A DNA stretch of 64,000 nt from the NCBI RefSeq assembly GCF_018320785.1, contig NC_054881.1, forward strand, positions 23,312,275 to 23,376,274, given 5' to 3'. Shown in pieces: positions 43,153 through 53,689 of the stretch. The stretch is from Cheilinus undulatus (Eukaryota > Chordata > Actinopteri > Labriformes > Labridae). The notes beneath the pieces were generated by a model, which was not told the origin of the DNA, ran no database searches, and worked only from the letters and a program-made list of their open reading frames with translations. Each line of letters begins with the position of its first letter. Position 1 is the stretch's first letter. Made by a program: the position numbers and the translations under genes.

Positions 43153-43185
43153 GGTGATCATCAAATATAAAGCAAACAAAAATAT

Positions 43186-43392
43186 TTGGTGGTTACGACA
43201 AGCTTTGGTGTTGGTTTAGTTCAGTTGCTAGAGCAGACGCCCATGTACAGAAGCCAAAGTCCTCGACACTGGTGGGTGACACGAGTCTCAGTCCTGGTGT
43301 TGTTTGGTGTGACACTTTCTCCCTGTGTTTCCTGCCTCTCTGCAACCATCCTATCACCCAAAAGCCCAAAAAAATCCTAACAAAAGAAAAAA
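43186..43392 (+). mobile_element. SINE-like sequence with a different head
   Basis: GGTTTAGTTCAGTTGCTAGAGC resembles an A-box and GAGTCTCAGTCC a weak B-box. The body TTTCTCCCTGTGTTTCCTGCC and an A-rich tail (AAAAGCCCAAAAAAATCC) follow. Probably another tRNA-derived SINE subfamily. Confidence 0.5.
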
Positions 43393-43839
43393 GAGTGTAA
43401 ACAGAGTGCATAAAATAGAAACAAAATAGAGTTTGATTTTTCAGAAAACTCCATGGAAAGGATCCCTGGACAGTGGATTGTTGGATTGCTGGAGAGTAAA
43501 ATGGCATAAAATAATTACTTTAAAAGCATGCCTTGTGACAGAAGAGCTGATATTGTCCCATGCATTAAACACTTATTGTGTGATGTTTAATTGTCTGAGT
43601 TACACTAAGATGTGGTGAGTTTGAGTCTGGGCAATTGCTACCTAGAGGTGATTGCATACATGTCCTGTTGTTCTGTGGCGGTGTTAACAGAAAATAGATG
43701 CTTCATATCTTTTTCTTCACTTGTTATAATTCTCTAAGCAAAATGAGGGGGGCCTCCTATTGCTCTTTGCCCTGGGCCTCCAAATGACCAAAACCACCTC
43801 TGTTCACAAAACAGGGGCAGATTTATGGTGGCCTGAAAG

Positions 43840-44160
43840 TGTGATACAAAATTATAAAGTCTGACTTGTAATGACTTTAACCAAAACATTTTTACATTTC
43901 ATTTAAAAAATCATCAGGAAAAACACTCTGACAAATGACAATACATATTTAATTTTATTAAAACAAATGTACAAAACCTTGAACAATTGACGCAGTTGGA
44001 CAACAAATTACCAAGTCTGAAACACTTTTACAAAACTTGAAGCAATTTAACAATCAAATATAAAATTCTGAACTACTTTGACAAGACTTGAAACTGATTT
44101 ATGAAACTCTGTACAAAATCAAAAAGTCCAAAACACATTATTTTTTAAAAACTGTAATAA
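43840..44160. repeat. Degenerate tandem repeat (ACAAAACTTGAA units)
   Basis: Phrases such as TTTACAAAACTTGAAGCAATTT, TTTGACAAGACTTGAAACTGA and TACAAAACCTTGAACAATTGA recur, alternating with AGTCTGAAAC or TTCTGAAC, at about 35-45 base spacing. Old and strongly diverged. Confidence 0.55.
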
Positions 44161-45428
44161 AGATTGACACACTTTTTGCCTTTAGCAGCGAGATCAATCC
44201 CTATCACCAACGGTGCAGCCAGAAGAATATTTCAGCTACATATTTCTGACGTTGTCACGTTGCCCATCACTGATTTTGATGCTGATATGCTGGGCTGTGA
44301 TTGGTGGAAACACATACAGGAAACAGATCTTTTGTTTTGATTCTTATGCAGGAAAAATGCACTCTTAGAGAGCCTGAAGCAGAAAGTTGAGGCCTAAAAC
44401 TCCAGCTTTAAGCAAGAATGGACTGATAAGTGTGTGTTTATCACAGCAGCCAGCAAAAATGCTTAACATGTGTTCTTAGCTTGTTAGGCAAAGGCAACAG
44501 TTGAGCCATAAAAGAGGAGGATTTGATTCAGCTTCACCAGGTGTAGGCTCCAGGTATTCAGTGCACGATAGTGCAGTAAACAAAGTTTCTCAATGCAGTA
44601 TCTTATACTCCTGGATAAATATTCATTGATAATGTCAGACAAGTGGATTTCTATCATAATATGACAGGCCAAACTGTTTCAATCTTGTGTTGGAGTTGCT
44701 TAAATAACTGAAGGGGTTTCAACAAAAAAATATGTAACAGCATATTTTCCTCCTCACATTTTCTACATTCAGTAGTATTTTGGGGGCTGGAGGGGCAGCT
44801 GTTGGGGGGCCTGGGGCCACCAGGTGATTATCACTGATCCACACAATCCATAATGACTGGAACAGTTAAGTTCAGTTGGCCAGCCTTTGCTTAAACTTTA
44901 CCAGAAAAGCTCAGATGATATTAAGGAGAAAGGGGGTACACTTTGAAATAGTAGTAGTAGAAATAACAATGAATTAAACTTTCCAATTATACTGATTTAA
45001 TAAATGGTGAGTATCTAAGTTAAAATAGAATATTTTTTTTGACCAAAATTGGCTCCTTCATAAGGCCAGGCCCCAGAAGGCCCTTTATTTTACCTTCTTT
45101 AGTTGGCACTCCTGACTGTTCAATAACAAAATCACACACTAAAGGTTGAGAGAAATGCAAATAATAATGATCATAAAGGAAGTCAGACATGTGCAGGTGT
45201 ATTTCAGTGACCTATTTTGATAAAGAAGCAGTTTTGTGTCACTGTTCAAGGCATATCGATCACACCCACATTGCTAGAACTTTCTCCTCTCTCTCAGTCT
45301 GACCACAGCAGGCGGATCTAAGGAGTCCTGAAGAGGCCACTTAAAAGAACTAAAGACAAGATCTGAGACAACTGGAGGGGGTTTCAGCTCAATTCCCAGA
45401 TACTCCCCTCCTCACTGTACCCATTCAA

Positions 45429-45442
45429 CCCCCCCCCCCCCC
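45429..45442. repeat. Poly-C run, 14 bases
   Basis: Uninterrupted C14 beside CT-rich sequence. The length may be a sequencing or assembly uncertainty. Confidence 0.85.
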
Positions 45443-45959
45443 TTTCTTTGGACACCCTGAGTGCTCTGCTGTCCCACTCTCTCTCTCTGACTGTCTGTGT
45501 TTTGCATGACAATCAGGCCTCCAAGTCCATGGCCCAGGACAATGCTGCTGTGGTCAGGGTTTGAAGTCTTTTAAGCTATTGACCGAGCTCTTGTGGTCTC
45601 TTCAAGGTTCCCTGATCCTCGACTTACACAGCTTTGTAACTGGAAACGAAGAGGGGGCCTATCTTCTGGTTTGAGATTATAAAAGCTCATTTTAAAGTAC
45701 AACTTATGCTGGTGCAAAAAAAAAAAAAAATTGTATACAGTAATAAAAGTGTCAGTTTTGGCATTAATGGCTAAAATACAATATTTATGCACTAAAATCG
45801 CAGGATAATTAGATTCAAGCGTGAATAAATCAGGTTTCACTTTAGTTTGAAGGGCCCCAAGGCTTTATAAAGTTTAAAAACTATTTTATTCAGGACTACA
45901 AAGATTAGTCTGGTATCAGTCTAACCACACATGCTACAAGTGAAAAGGATACACTTTGA

Positions 45960-46300
45960 TTATTGCGCCTGTAGACTACACCTCATCCCAAGACCAGTTC
46001 TGGACTTATCAGACTGGATGTCCGGCAGACCGGAGTGAAACTCCAGCCCAGTGTTTGTTTCAGAGGACAGGGTGGGTGTGGGGCGGAATCAAAGGGTTGA
46101 GACTTATTGTTCCAATCTGAAAAGGAACTAATGGTCGACCATCGCAACTCGGGATCTGAAATCCACGGGGTGCCCCGGGGACAGCTCGTACAATGGCCCC
46201 CTCCTCCTTCCCTCCCCGCAGTGTGTCTTCCTGCCGCAATCTGCGGCAAACGACTCGCACTGGGGGAGCACATCTGTACCATCCAGACCTCTCAGTGAGC
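45960..46300. promoter_or_regulatory. GC-rich block 1.2-1.6 kb upstream of pou5f3, candidate enhancer
   Basis: Base composition rises sharply above the AT-rich flanks. The block holds a GC box or KLF-like string (GGGTGGGTGTGGGGCGG), a TCF/LEF-like AATCAAAGG, and GGGGACAGC. It lacks repeat signatures. Position and content suggest a distal regulatory element of pou5f3, but this is inference. Confidence 0.35.
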
Positions 46301-47099
46301 ACCCATCAGGGCTGAATGGCAGAGGTTCACCTGAATGCTGCTGCGCGTTTTATGGTGGAACTCCCTCTCTCTTATTTCAAGTTTAGTCCAGCTAGGAGGC
46401 CTACATTTCATAGTGATGAGTTGACATCTTTACAGTCAAATATGATTATTGTCTGAGTATATTTGCCTCTAATTTGGATGAATTTTGTCTTAATTCATCC
46501 AAACTTCACACAAATATGCGTCTTGTGCGCATTTCCCAGTCTTTGTTCCAAATAAGACGACAACATTTTGACTATAAATGATGAACTAAGGAAAAACTTC
46601 AACTCTTAACCCCAAAGTTAAGCACAAATCATCAACATTTCACCACAAACATGCCTTCACAGGCCTGCGCAATCTAATTTAAACTGCTTTTTAGTGCGCC
46701 ATTACGCACTCTTTTCTAAGAACAGACATAACTATAAATTGTCATTGCATTGATGATCTGCTAGTTTCAAATCAAACTCATCCTGATTGAAGTGTTAAAT
46801 TATTTCAGGGGTTTATTTCATTTATTTTAGATCATTGTGTATAATTGAACCTCAATGGCAGTGCTTTTAAATAACAAAGCCATTTCCCTTCAGGTGAATC
46901 ATTTAAACAAACCGAGCTTTTTAATTCATGAACGAGGTGAGCAACTTATAGTGATTCAATATGTCCTTACAGGAATAGTGATCCCACTTTGCAATGTAAA
47001 TATGCTTTATCAGCTGTCAGAGAAAGTCAACTTTTAATAGCTTTTTGGTTTTACGCATCGCGCGGAAGGACTTTAAATCCATTTGGCGCAAAAACAAAT

Positions 47100-47527
47100 G
47101 AATTAAACTGCAGGGAAAGTGGCATAAAGTTGTGAAAACACATAAAACACGCCCACTACTTAGGGAGGCATCAAGGTCACTCACAATTTCACAATCAGCT
47201 GTGCGCAATTGTCTGCGCCAGCCAATGACTGACCAGATGGGGTGATCCACACCACCCGCAGCTGTGATTAGGAAAAGCTGTGGAGCTGAGAGGAGCATTT
47301 GAGCTTGAAAGTGAGGTGAGGGTGGAGGTGCTGAAGACAAGACTCCATGGAGTAGGCCGGAGGCGTCTTGGTGGTTATACTTCACCATACTGGCAGCTAA
47401 TTTGGCGTCACTTCCATCACAGCTTTTTCGTCTGTTTTGCGTAATTTTGAAACGGATGATCAAGACTAAACTAAATCATCTTTAATTTGTTGTTAAGTTT
47501 TTGGACGAGCGCTGTCTCTTTTGGAGG
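47100..47527 (+). promoter_or_regulatory. pou5f3: pou5f3 proximal promoter and 5' UTR
   Basis: Contains an exact TCAAGGTCA nuclear receptor site (47171-47179), a CCAAT box (47222-47226) and a KLF-type CCACACCACCC (47247-47257), in that order before the start codon. No TATA box is obvious. The transcription start is not resolved but probably lies between about 47270 and 47450. Confidence 0.55.
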
Positions 47528-48280
47528 ATGTCCGAAAGGTCGCACAGTCCTGAATGCCAGACTCGGCCCTATGACTTCAGCCGGACCAACCTTGGCACCC
47601 AGATTTTGGGTCAGGATTCTTTAGGCAGCGCTGCGTCATTCCAGCTCCCTCATGGAATGCTGCCGGACCCGAGCCTCCTCTACAATAAAACCGCGTATGG
47701 AGGCATCACAGGGGCTTCCGCGCAGACCTTCTTCCCGTTCCCACCTGTCAGCAGCGACTACAGGGGATCCGACCTGCAGGCTGGGGAGTTCGGGCAACCC
47801 AAGCACTGGTATCCTTTTGCTGCGCCCGAGTACACCGGCCAGGTACCCGGGGTCACGGCAGCGACCCAGCCTGTAAATCTGAGTCCCCCTATAGCTGAGA
47901 CCCGTGAGCAGATCAAAATACCGGAGATAAAGTCCGAGAAGGACACCGGCGATGACGGCTACTCATCGGAGGTAAAGATCCAGCAGTATCCGGCCTCGGC
48001 CGCAATGCCCCACGGAGTCTTTTACCCCACGGCCTGGAACCCGTCTTTCTGGCCCGGGATCACCCATATAACACCACCTGGAAGTAGTAATCAAAACCCT
48101 TCAACGTCATCCGCGTCCTCACCATCAATGTCCCCCTCACCCCCCAGTAACGGACTCCCAGGAAACGCGTTTTTCAGCGTGAACCCACCGCAGGCCTCCG
48201 CCGGGCCTCAGACACAAAACCCGGCGTCTTCTGCCAGGAGCAGCGGCTCTTCCAGCGGCGGCTGCAGCGACTCCGAGGAA
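47528..48280 (+). CDS. pou5f3: pou5f3 coding exon 1 (activation region)
   Basis: Encodes residues 1-251, starting MSERSHSPE, and ends at GAGGAA before GTAAGA, phase 0. GC-rich and CpG-rich compared with the flanks. A related MTER/MSER start is known in fish Pou5f3. Confidence 0.94.
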
Positions 48281-50341
48281 GTAAGACCAACTATTCAATA
48301 AGGCCTAAAATTTTTACTGCTTTTTCATCTGTAACGTTTTGGCTTGACCTGTGTACTTCTTACTGTGTTTCCTACTAAAATGTACCTTTTTAATTCTACA
48401 GGAGAATCTTTCTACTGAAGAGCTAGAGCAGTTTGCTAAAGAGCTCAAGCACAAACGCATTACTCTTGGATTTACTCAAGCTGATGTTGGCCTTGCCCTT
48501 GGTAACCTTTATGGTGAGTTTAGATTTCACAGAATGTCAACCCCTGTGTGAATATACTGCATAAAAGAGCAAAAAGTCTAGGTAGTTTGAGTAAAGCTTA
48601 AACTGATTGCTTATATGCTAACATATGGAGGTAGTGATGAGACCAAGATCAACTCTAAAAATCTGTGTGGTAGCTCACTATACGGTCTTCTTGGATGTGT
48701 TTTTGCTATGTGATAAGACTATCATGTAACTTAATAAAAGTTTCCAAGCTTGGCAAGTGTGTCACTCACTTTTTGAAGGCACAATAGAAACGTTGTTAAT
48801 GAGACTGTTATTCACAAGCCTTGGTTGATTATGTGATTTATGTGCATGTAGGTAAGATGTTCAGCCAGACAACCATTTGTCGCTTTGAGGCCCTGCAACT
48901 GAGCTTCAAAAACATGTGCAAACTGAAACCCCTTCTTCAGAGATGGCTGAATGAGGCAGAGACTTCAGAAAATCCCCAGGATGTAAGTACTCAACTCTTG
49001 ACATCTGCCGACTAGTTTACAAGACAACAGAAGATCACCAAGCCTTCTTGGATCAGTTGGTCTGAGCAGGCCTTCCTGCTGAGAAGACCTGAATCAAGGC
49101 CTTCTGCCTGTTGAAGTTTAACATGCCGTCTAATGGACCTCAGTAGGGGGACAACTGGGATTAAAACAACTGATGCAAAATGTTATTGAAATTACAGACA
49201 CAAGTATTAGCTTATATGGTTTTCCATATATATTATGCTGATATTTCTGAACATTCGCTGTAAATACTGGTATGTATGGGCCTATGTTGGCTTGTAGATA
49301 TTCACCTATGTCTGCTGTTTGTCTTTTATGAGCTGAAGATATTGACCATTCATTACTGTAGCTTTAGATAATTGCCATACATGGTAGTAGATATTGGCCT
49401 GTATCATCTGTAGATATTAGCCTCTGTAGCCCATAGATATTGACTTATATTGCTTGTAATGTTGTCTGTAAAAATCAGCCTATATCAGCTGTAGATATGG
49501 GCTTAGACTGCTTGTACATATTGGCCCACATCGACTGTAGACATTGGCCCATATTGGCCCATTGGCTATAGACACTGGCCCCATATCGGCTGTAGACACT
49601 GGCCCCATATCGTCTGTGGACATTTCGCTAAATAAAGGAATGAATTTTGCCTTTATCTGCAGAAGATGTTTTCCTATTACATCTGTAGAAACTGCTTTTC
49701 TTGGCTGTTGTTATTGGCCTATATGGCTGTAGATACTGGCCTATATTAGCTGTTGATATTGGCCTGTAATGGCTGTAATACAATATCATGCATTCCTAAT
49801 TGAAACCTCACTGTTTTCTCTCCAATTCCACAGATGTACAAGATAGAGCGAGTATTTGTTGACACCAGAAAGAGGAAGAGGAGGACCAGTTTAGAGGGAG
49901 CTGTGCGCTCTGCCCTAGAGTCCTACTTCATCAAATGTCCTAAACCGAACACCCAGGAGATCACCCATATCTCAGATGATTTGGGTCTGGAGAGAGACGT
50001 AAGTGCCAACTCTGAAGGGATTCGGTCAGCTGTTTTTAAGTAATGTCCCATTTGTTAAAGAAAAGTGCTGTTTTTTACAGGTGGTTCGTGTTTGGTTCTG
50101 TAACCGAAGGCAGAAAGGAAAGCGTCTGGCCCTGCCGACGGATGAGGAGTGCGATGGTCAGTACTACGAGCAGAGCCCATCCCCTCTGAACATGGCTCCC
50201 TCCCCCATTCCCAGTCAGGGCTACCCAGCTTCTAGCTACCCCAGCGCCCCTCCTCCTACACTCTACATGGCCCAACTTCACCGGCCAGACATCCTGAAAC
50301 AAGCCCCGCACCCCGGACTGGTTAGTCACCTGACTGGATGA
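47528..50341 (+). CDS. pou5f3: Pou5f3, POU class V transcription factor (five coding exons)
   Basis: Join of 47528-48280, 48402-48513, 48852-48982, 49834-49998 and 50081-50341; all junctions GT/AG, 1422 bases, 473 residues, close to zebrafish Pou5f3. Residues 1-251 are a Pro/Ser-rich activation region with the fish-conserved [12 protein letters not shown] (90-101) and [15 protein letters not shown]. The POU-specific domain spans about 254-328, with the recognition helix [10 protein letters not shown] linker ends in the RKRKRR nuclear signal, and the homeodomain is about 345-404, with WFCNRRQK at 392-399. The C-terminal tail ends PGLVSHLTG. The protein binds octamer DNA, often with SoxB1 factors, and acts in the nucleus in zygotic genome activation and pluripotency (zebrafish knowledge). 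It is pou5f3 rather than mammalian-type pou5f1 by its neighbours npdc1 and fut7. The start is the ATG in GGAGGATGTCC; a TTG 27 bases upstream is not credible. Confidence 0.96.
48402..48513 (+). CDS. pou5f3: pou5f3 coding exon 2 (POU-specific domain, first part)
   Basis: Acceptor TTCTACAG, donor GTGAGT. Encodes [19 protein letters not shown] and [12 protein letters not shown]; the intron after LGNLYG is at the position typical of class V POU genes. Confidence 0.95.
48852..48982 (+). CDS. pou5f3: pou5f3 coding exon 3 (POU-specific domain, second part)
   Basis: Acceptor CATGTAG, donor GTAAGT. Encodes the recognition helix [14 protein letters not shown] and the end of the POU-specific domain [12 protein letters not shown]. 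Confidence 0.95.
48983..49833 (+). other. pou5f3: pou5f3 intron 3
   Basis: 851 bases between GTAAGT and ATTCCACAG, largely made of the tandem repeat at 49200-49795. Spurious open frames inside (for example 49544-49732) arise from the repeat. Confidence 0.9.
49200..49795. repeat. Tandem repeat (GGCTGTAGATATTGGCC units) in pou5f3 intron 3
   Basis: About twenty diverged units of roughly 20-27 bases built on CTGTAGATATTGGCCTATAT. The best-preserved pair is at 49566-49618 (ATAGACACTGGCCCCATATC type). The block ends in ATATCATGCATTCCTAA, the right terminus of the TAGGGATGCAC transposon family, so it probably arose by expansion inside such an element. Confidence 0.75.
49834..49998 (+). CDS. pou5f3: pou5f3 coding exon 4 (linker and homeodomain, first part)
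   Basis: Acceptor ATTCCACAG, donor GTAAGT, phase 0. Encodes [20 protein letters not shown] and the first two homeodomain helices up to LGLERD. Confidence 0.95.
50081..50341 (+). CDS. pou5f3: pou5f3 coding exon 5 (homeodomain recognition helix and C-terminus)
   Basis: Acceptor TTTTTTACAG. Starts [19 protein letters not shown], followed by a Pro/Tyr-rich tail with YYEQSPSPL and LHRPDILK, ending at TGA (50339-50341). Confidence 0.95.
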   Translation: MVRVWFCNRRQKGKRLALPTDEECDGQYYEQSPSPLNMAPSPIPSQGYPASSYPSAPPPTLYMAQLHRPDILKQAPHPGLVSHLTG

Positions 50342-51620
50342 ACGTGCTTGGGTAGATTGTCTTCTGAATGCATAATAATCCAAAACAAGCTGAAGAGGAA
50401 CCTCCAGATCCAGTTATCGGATCAATGGATCATCTTTGGAATCTGCTGCTGAGAGATGGGTCAAACTAGACTTGGTAGCTCCATCTAAGAACTTTAAGTT
50501 ACGGAGCCATGGACCAAATCCCCTTACTTGGCCTGCAATCTACCACCACCTTTTTTCCTTATACAAAGAACAAATGTTGCCTATGATTGTTTTCTGTTTT
50601 AATGTATTGTCAAGTTTTTCAATAGGTCTTAAACACCAAAAGCTAAAATACTGCTATTGTTGCTACAATAGCTGTTTGACTTATGGCATAAGGATGTGAA
50701 AACAAGTGTCTGCTTATTTCTGGGGAGTTTATTGTACTGTGGATGAGGTATTAGCCGATTTAATGAACATATTTTTGCCAACTAAGTCAACATTTGTGCA
50801 ATATCTTTCTCTTATCTTATAGAGCAGCTACAGTATGTCTACAGTATAGTATGTTGTCTTTAAAGTGGAAAATGTTGCCTCAATCAGGGTGTTTTCCAAT
50901 ATTTTTGCACAAAGTTGCTTTTTTTATGTTGGATATTTTTTCTATGTGCTGCACATTTACATAGCCCAAAGAAAGCCATTGATAACTTCAGCAATGATTT
51001 TAGCTTTGAGGGTGGGGGTCATAAGATTCAGAATTATATGCATTTTTAGGTATGAGACCAATGAGTTGTTCACAAGTGCCTAGCTGTTGCTCACAATCTC
51101 AGGTTACTGGTGGTGAGAGACAAATTGTATTTCAATACCCCATTTTGAATTTGTGTAAAGGATTTTGTTTATGAAATGTTTAACTAAAAGTGATGTTTGG
51201 GTGCTCACTCGAGTGTCTTATTCTACAAAGTTTAATCTGTACCCTGACGGTGAATTTTCCAAATGTATTTGTCATAAAACTCATGACTAGATGACAGCTT
51301 AGGGGTTGCAAGTTAAAAGTAGTGCAACATTTAAGTTCAGGATCACCTCTATAAAATAAACTTGTAAGAGTTACGCAACTGAATTACTTCCCAATGTTGA
51401 GAACAATAACACGGGTTAAACTAATACTATGCAGTAGCTTCTTTCCCAATACAATGTAAATGATTAAATCATAATTTATTGAATTGTTAGCTGCATCTAG
51501 TTTTTCTATTTAAACCATAAATGTATTCTTGCATCAAATCATATGGTCTAACTGATTTTTATGGTGAAACCTTTCAATGTGTGTATATATGAGTGCCAGT
51601 GATTGCTTTTTTCAGTAAAC
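50342..51620 (+). other. pou5f3: pou5f3 3' untranslated region and downstream
   Basis: Repeat-poor, AT-rich sequence directly after the stop, as expected of a UTR. A possible polyadenylation signal AATAAA is at 51355-51360; others exist, so the true end is uncertain. Confidence 0.4.
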
Positions 51621-52715
51621 ATATCGCAAAAACATGAAAACCTTTTGCTCCTGTATTCCACATTTTATGACTTGCTAGCAGATTTAGTTGAACTATGCAT
51701 GACCAGAGGAACTGAAACATGTCTTGGTGGTAACAGAGTACAACAGGAAAAAGGAACTACTGTAACCAAAAAAATCACTTCTGTTTTACATAGGTCTCAG
51801 AAGGTTGAGTGTCTTTTACATCAGCAAATTTGTTACATATGTTAAGATCACTAATGGGTGTTCTTCATTAAAATTATCACTTTAAGTAACAAGAGAAAAT
51901 GGTCATAAACGGAATGGTTGAAAAAAAGAGAGATGGATGCTCATTGTGGGAAAGGTAGAAAGAGTGTTGGGGGCTCTTGTAAAACAAAATGTTGAACAGG
52001 GGATATGTAGGGGGTCAAATACATTGGCTTTATTATGAATCATCTTAAAAAGGATTTGTTTCAACCATAGACATCTACAAACAGAAGTTATGAAGAAATA
52101 ACAGCTAAAAAATGCAGATGTACTCAATTTCAGTAAGTGATACAAAAGTAACTGCAACATAATGAACATACTAGTATAAACTATTCCATGTTAAAGCCCT
52201 CATGTTTTCATTTGATATTTGACCTGGGGGCAACTTTAAAAAAGAAACTGTAAAAAAGCATTGAGGTTTTTGTCTTAAACAGGGTTTGATATTTTGTTTT
52301 AAATGGATTAGGCTTCATGCAAGCAACAGAGATTAATCAGCAGGGCTTTCAAAAGACTCCAATTTTTAATTATGATTAATCACAGGATTTCTGTAGTTAA
52401 AATGTGCAATCAAAAATTACACAATTCCAATAGAAAAACTGTTTGTGTCTTTTTGTATTCTGTGTTATTCTAAGGGTAATTGACTCACAGTTTGGACACG
52501 TGTTTTATAGGTAGATTTAAGTTGTAACCATAGAAAAAGGAACTTGTTATATTCAATTCCTTTTTTTCCTCAACGGAATGCTGCACAAGTTTATTTGAAA
52601 CAGCAAAAAATAGACAGTCTTTGGTTTATCTGAGGCCAACTTGTGAGTCATGCATCAATTTATTAGTTGGTATGAGTAAAACATGCAGCACGTATAGTTC
52701 AGCGCAAACAAATAC
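51621..52715. other. Intergenic sequence without recognisable features
   Basis: AT-rich, between the pou5f3 3' region and a Tc1 element. Short open frames have no domain content. I see nothing to annotate. Confidence 0.5.
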
Positions 52716-52718
52716 ATA

Positions 52719-53685
52719 CAGTCCCCTCTCAAAGTATTGGAATGGTGGGCCCAATTCCTTTATTTTTGCTGTAGACTTAAACAATTGGGTTTGACACAAA
52801 AAGATGAATATGAGACAAGAGATCAGCATATTAGCTTTTATTTCCAGGTATTTACATCTGGATCTGATACACAACTTAGGAGATAGCTTTATTTGTGATG
52901 GAACACCACATTTTCATGTGAGCAAAAGTATTGGAACAGATAGACTTAAACTAGATTAAAGTGAATAAGACTTAATATTAAGTTGCAAATCCTTTTCTTG
53001 AAATAACAGCATCGAGTCTGTGGTCCACTGACATCACCAAGCTTTTGCATTCTTCTTTTGTGATGCTTTTCCAGGCTTTCACTGCAGCCTCTTTCAGTTT
53101 TTGGTTGTTTAAGGGGGGTTACTCCTTTCAGTCTCCTCTGTAGCAGGTAAAATGCTCTATAGGGTTTAAGTCTGGAGAATGACTTGGCCAGTCTGAAACC
53201 TTCCACTACTCGCCCCTGATGAACTCCTTTGTTGTTTTGCCAGTGGGTTTTGGGTCATTATCTTGCTGTATGGTGAAGGATTTCCCAATCAGTTTGGTTG
53301 CATCTTTCTTTAAATTGGTAGACAAAATGTGTCCGTAGACTTCTGAGTTCATTTTGCTGCTGCCATCATGATTTACATCATCAATGAAGATTAATGAGCC
53401 CGTCCCAGAAGAAGCCATGCAAGCCCAAGCCATGATGACATTACCTCCACTGTGTTTCACAGATGAGCTTGTATGTTTGGGATCATGAGCAGATCCTTTC
53501 TTTCTACAAACTTTAGCCTTTCCATCACTTCGGTAAAGGTTCAGCTATGTCCCATCAGTCCATAAACTTTGTCCCAGAATGTTTGAGTCTCCTCTCTGTA
53601 TTTTTTTTTTTTTCTTTTTACTTTTTAGGCCACAGCAAAAATAAAGGAATTGGCCTCACCGTTCCAATACTTTTGGAGGGGACTT
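52719..53685 (-). mobile_element. Internally deleted Tc1/mariner element, about 967 bp
   Basis: Long inverted termini: CAGTCCCCTCTCAAAGTATT on the left, and on the right the inverse of GTCCCCTCCAAAAGTATTGG. TA flanks the left end (52717-52718) and occurs at the right end (53686-53687). The minus strand carries the catalytic part of a transposase (53460 to 52950). The N-terminal DNA-binding part is missing, so the element has lost autonomy. Confidence 0.85.
52950..53460 (-). pseudogene. Tc1 transposase fragment (DDE domain)
   Basis: 53460-53206 reads GGNVIMAWACMASSGTGSL, FIDDVNHDGSSKMNSEVYG and IQQDNDPKPT: the second catalytic Asp is present and the usual His after Lys is replaced by Pro. Around 53200 the frame shifts and continues as DWPSHSPDLNPIEH, holding the third acidic residue. 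Frame breaks make it inactive. Confidence 0.85.
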
Positions 53686-53689
53686 TATA

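Noticed and set aside
46735..46760. Possible Sox-Oct composite site upstream of pou5f3 (ATTGTCATTGCAT)
   Set aside because: The octamer half lacks one base of the consensus and the spacing is not standard, so the match is too weak.
47017..47463. 148-codon minus-strand open frame over the pou5f3 promoter
   Set aside because: No recognisable domain; it overlaps promoter motifs and is best explained by the GC-richer composition.
47501..47527. Upstream TTG extension of the pou5f3 frame
   Set aside because: The frame is open from a TTG at 47501, but non-ATG starts are rare here, and the ATG at 47528 has a good context and matches the start of fish Pou5f3.
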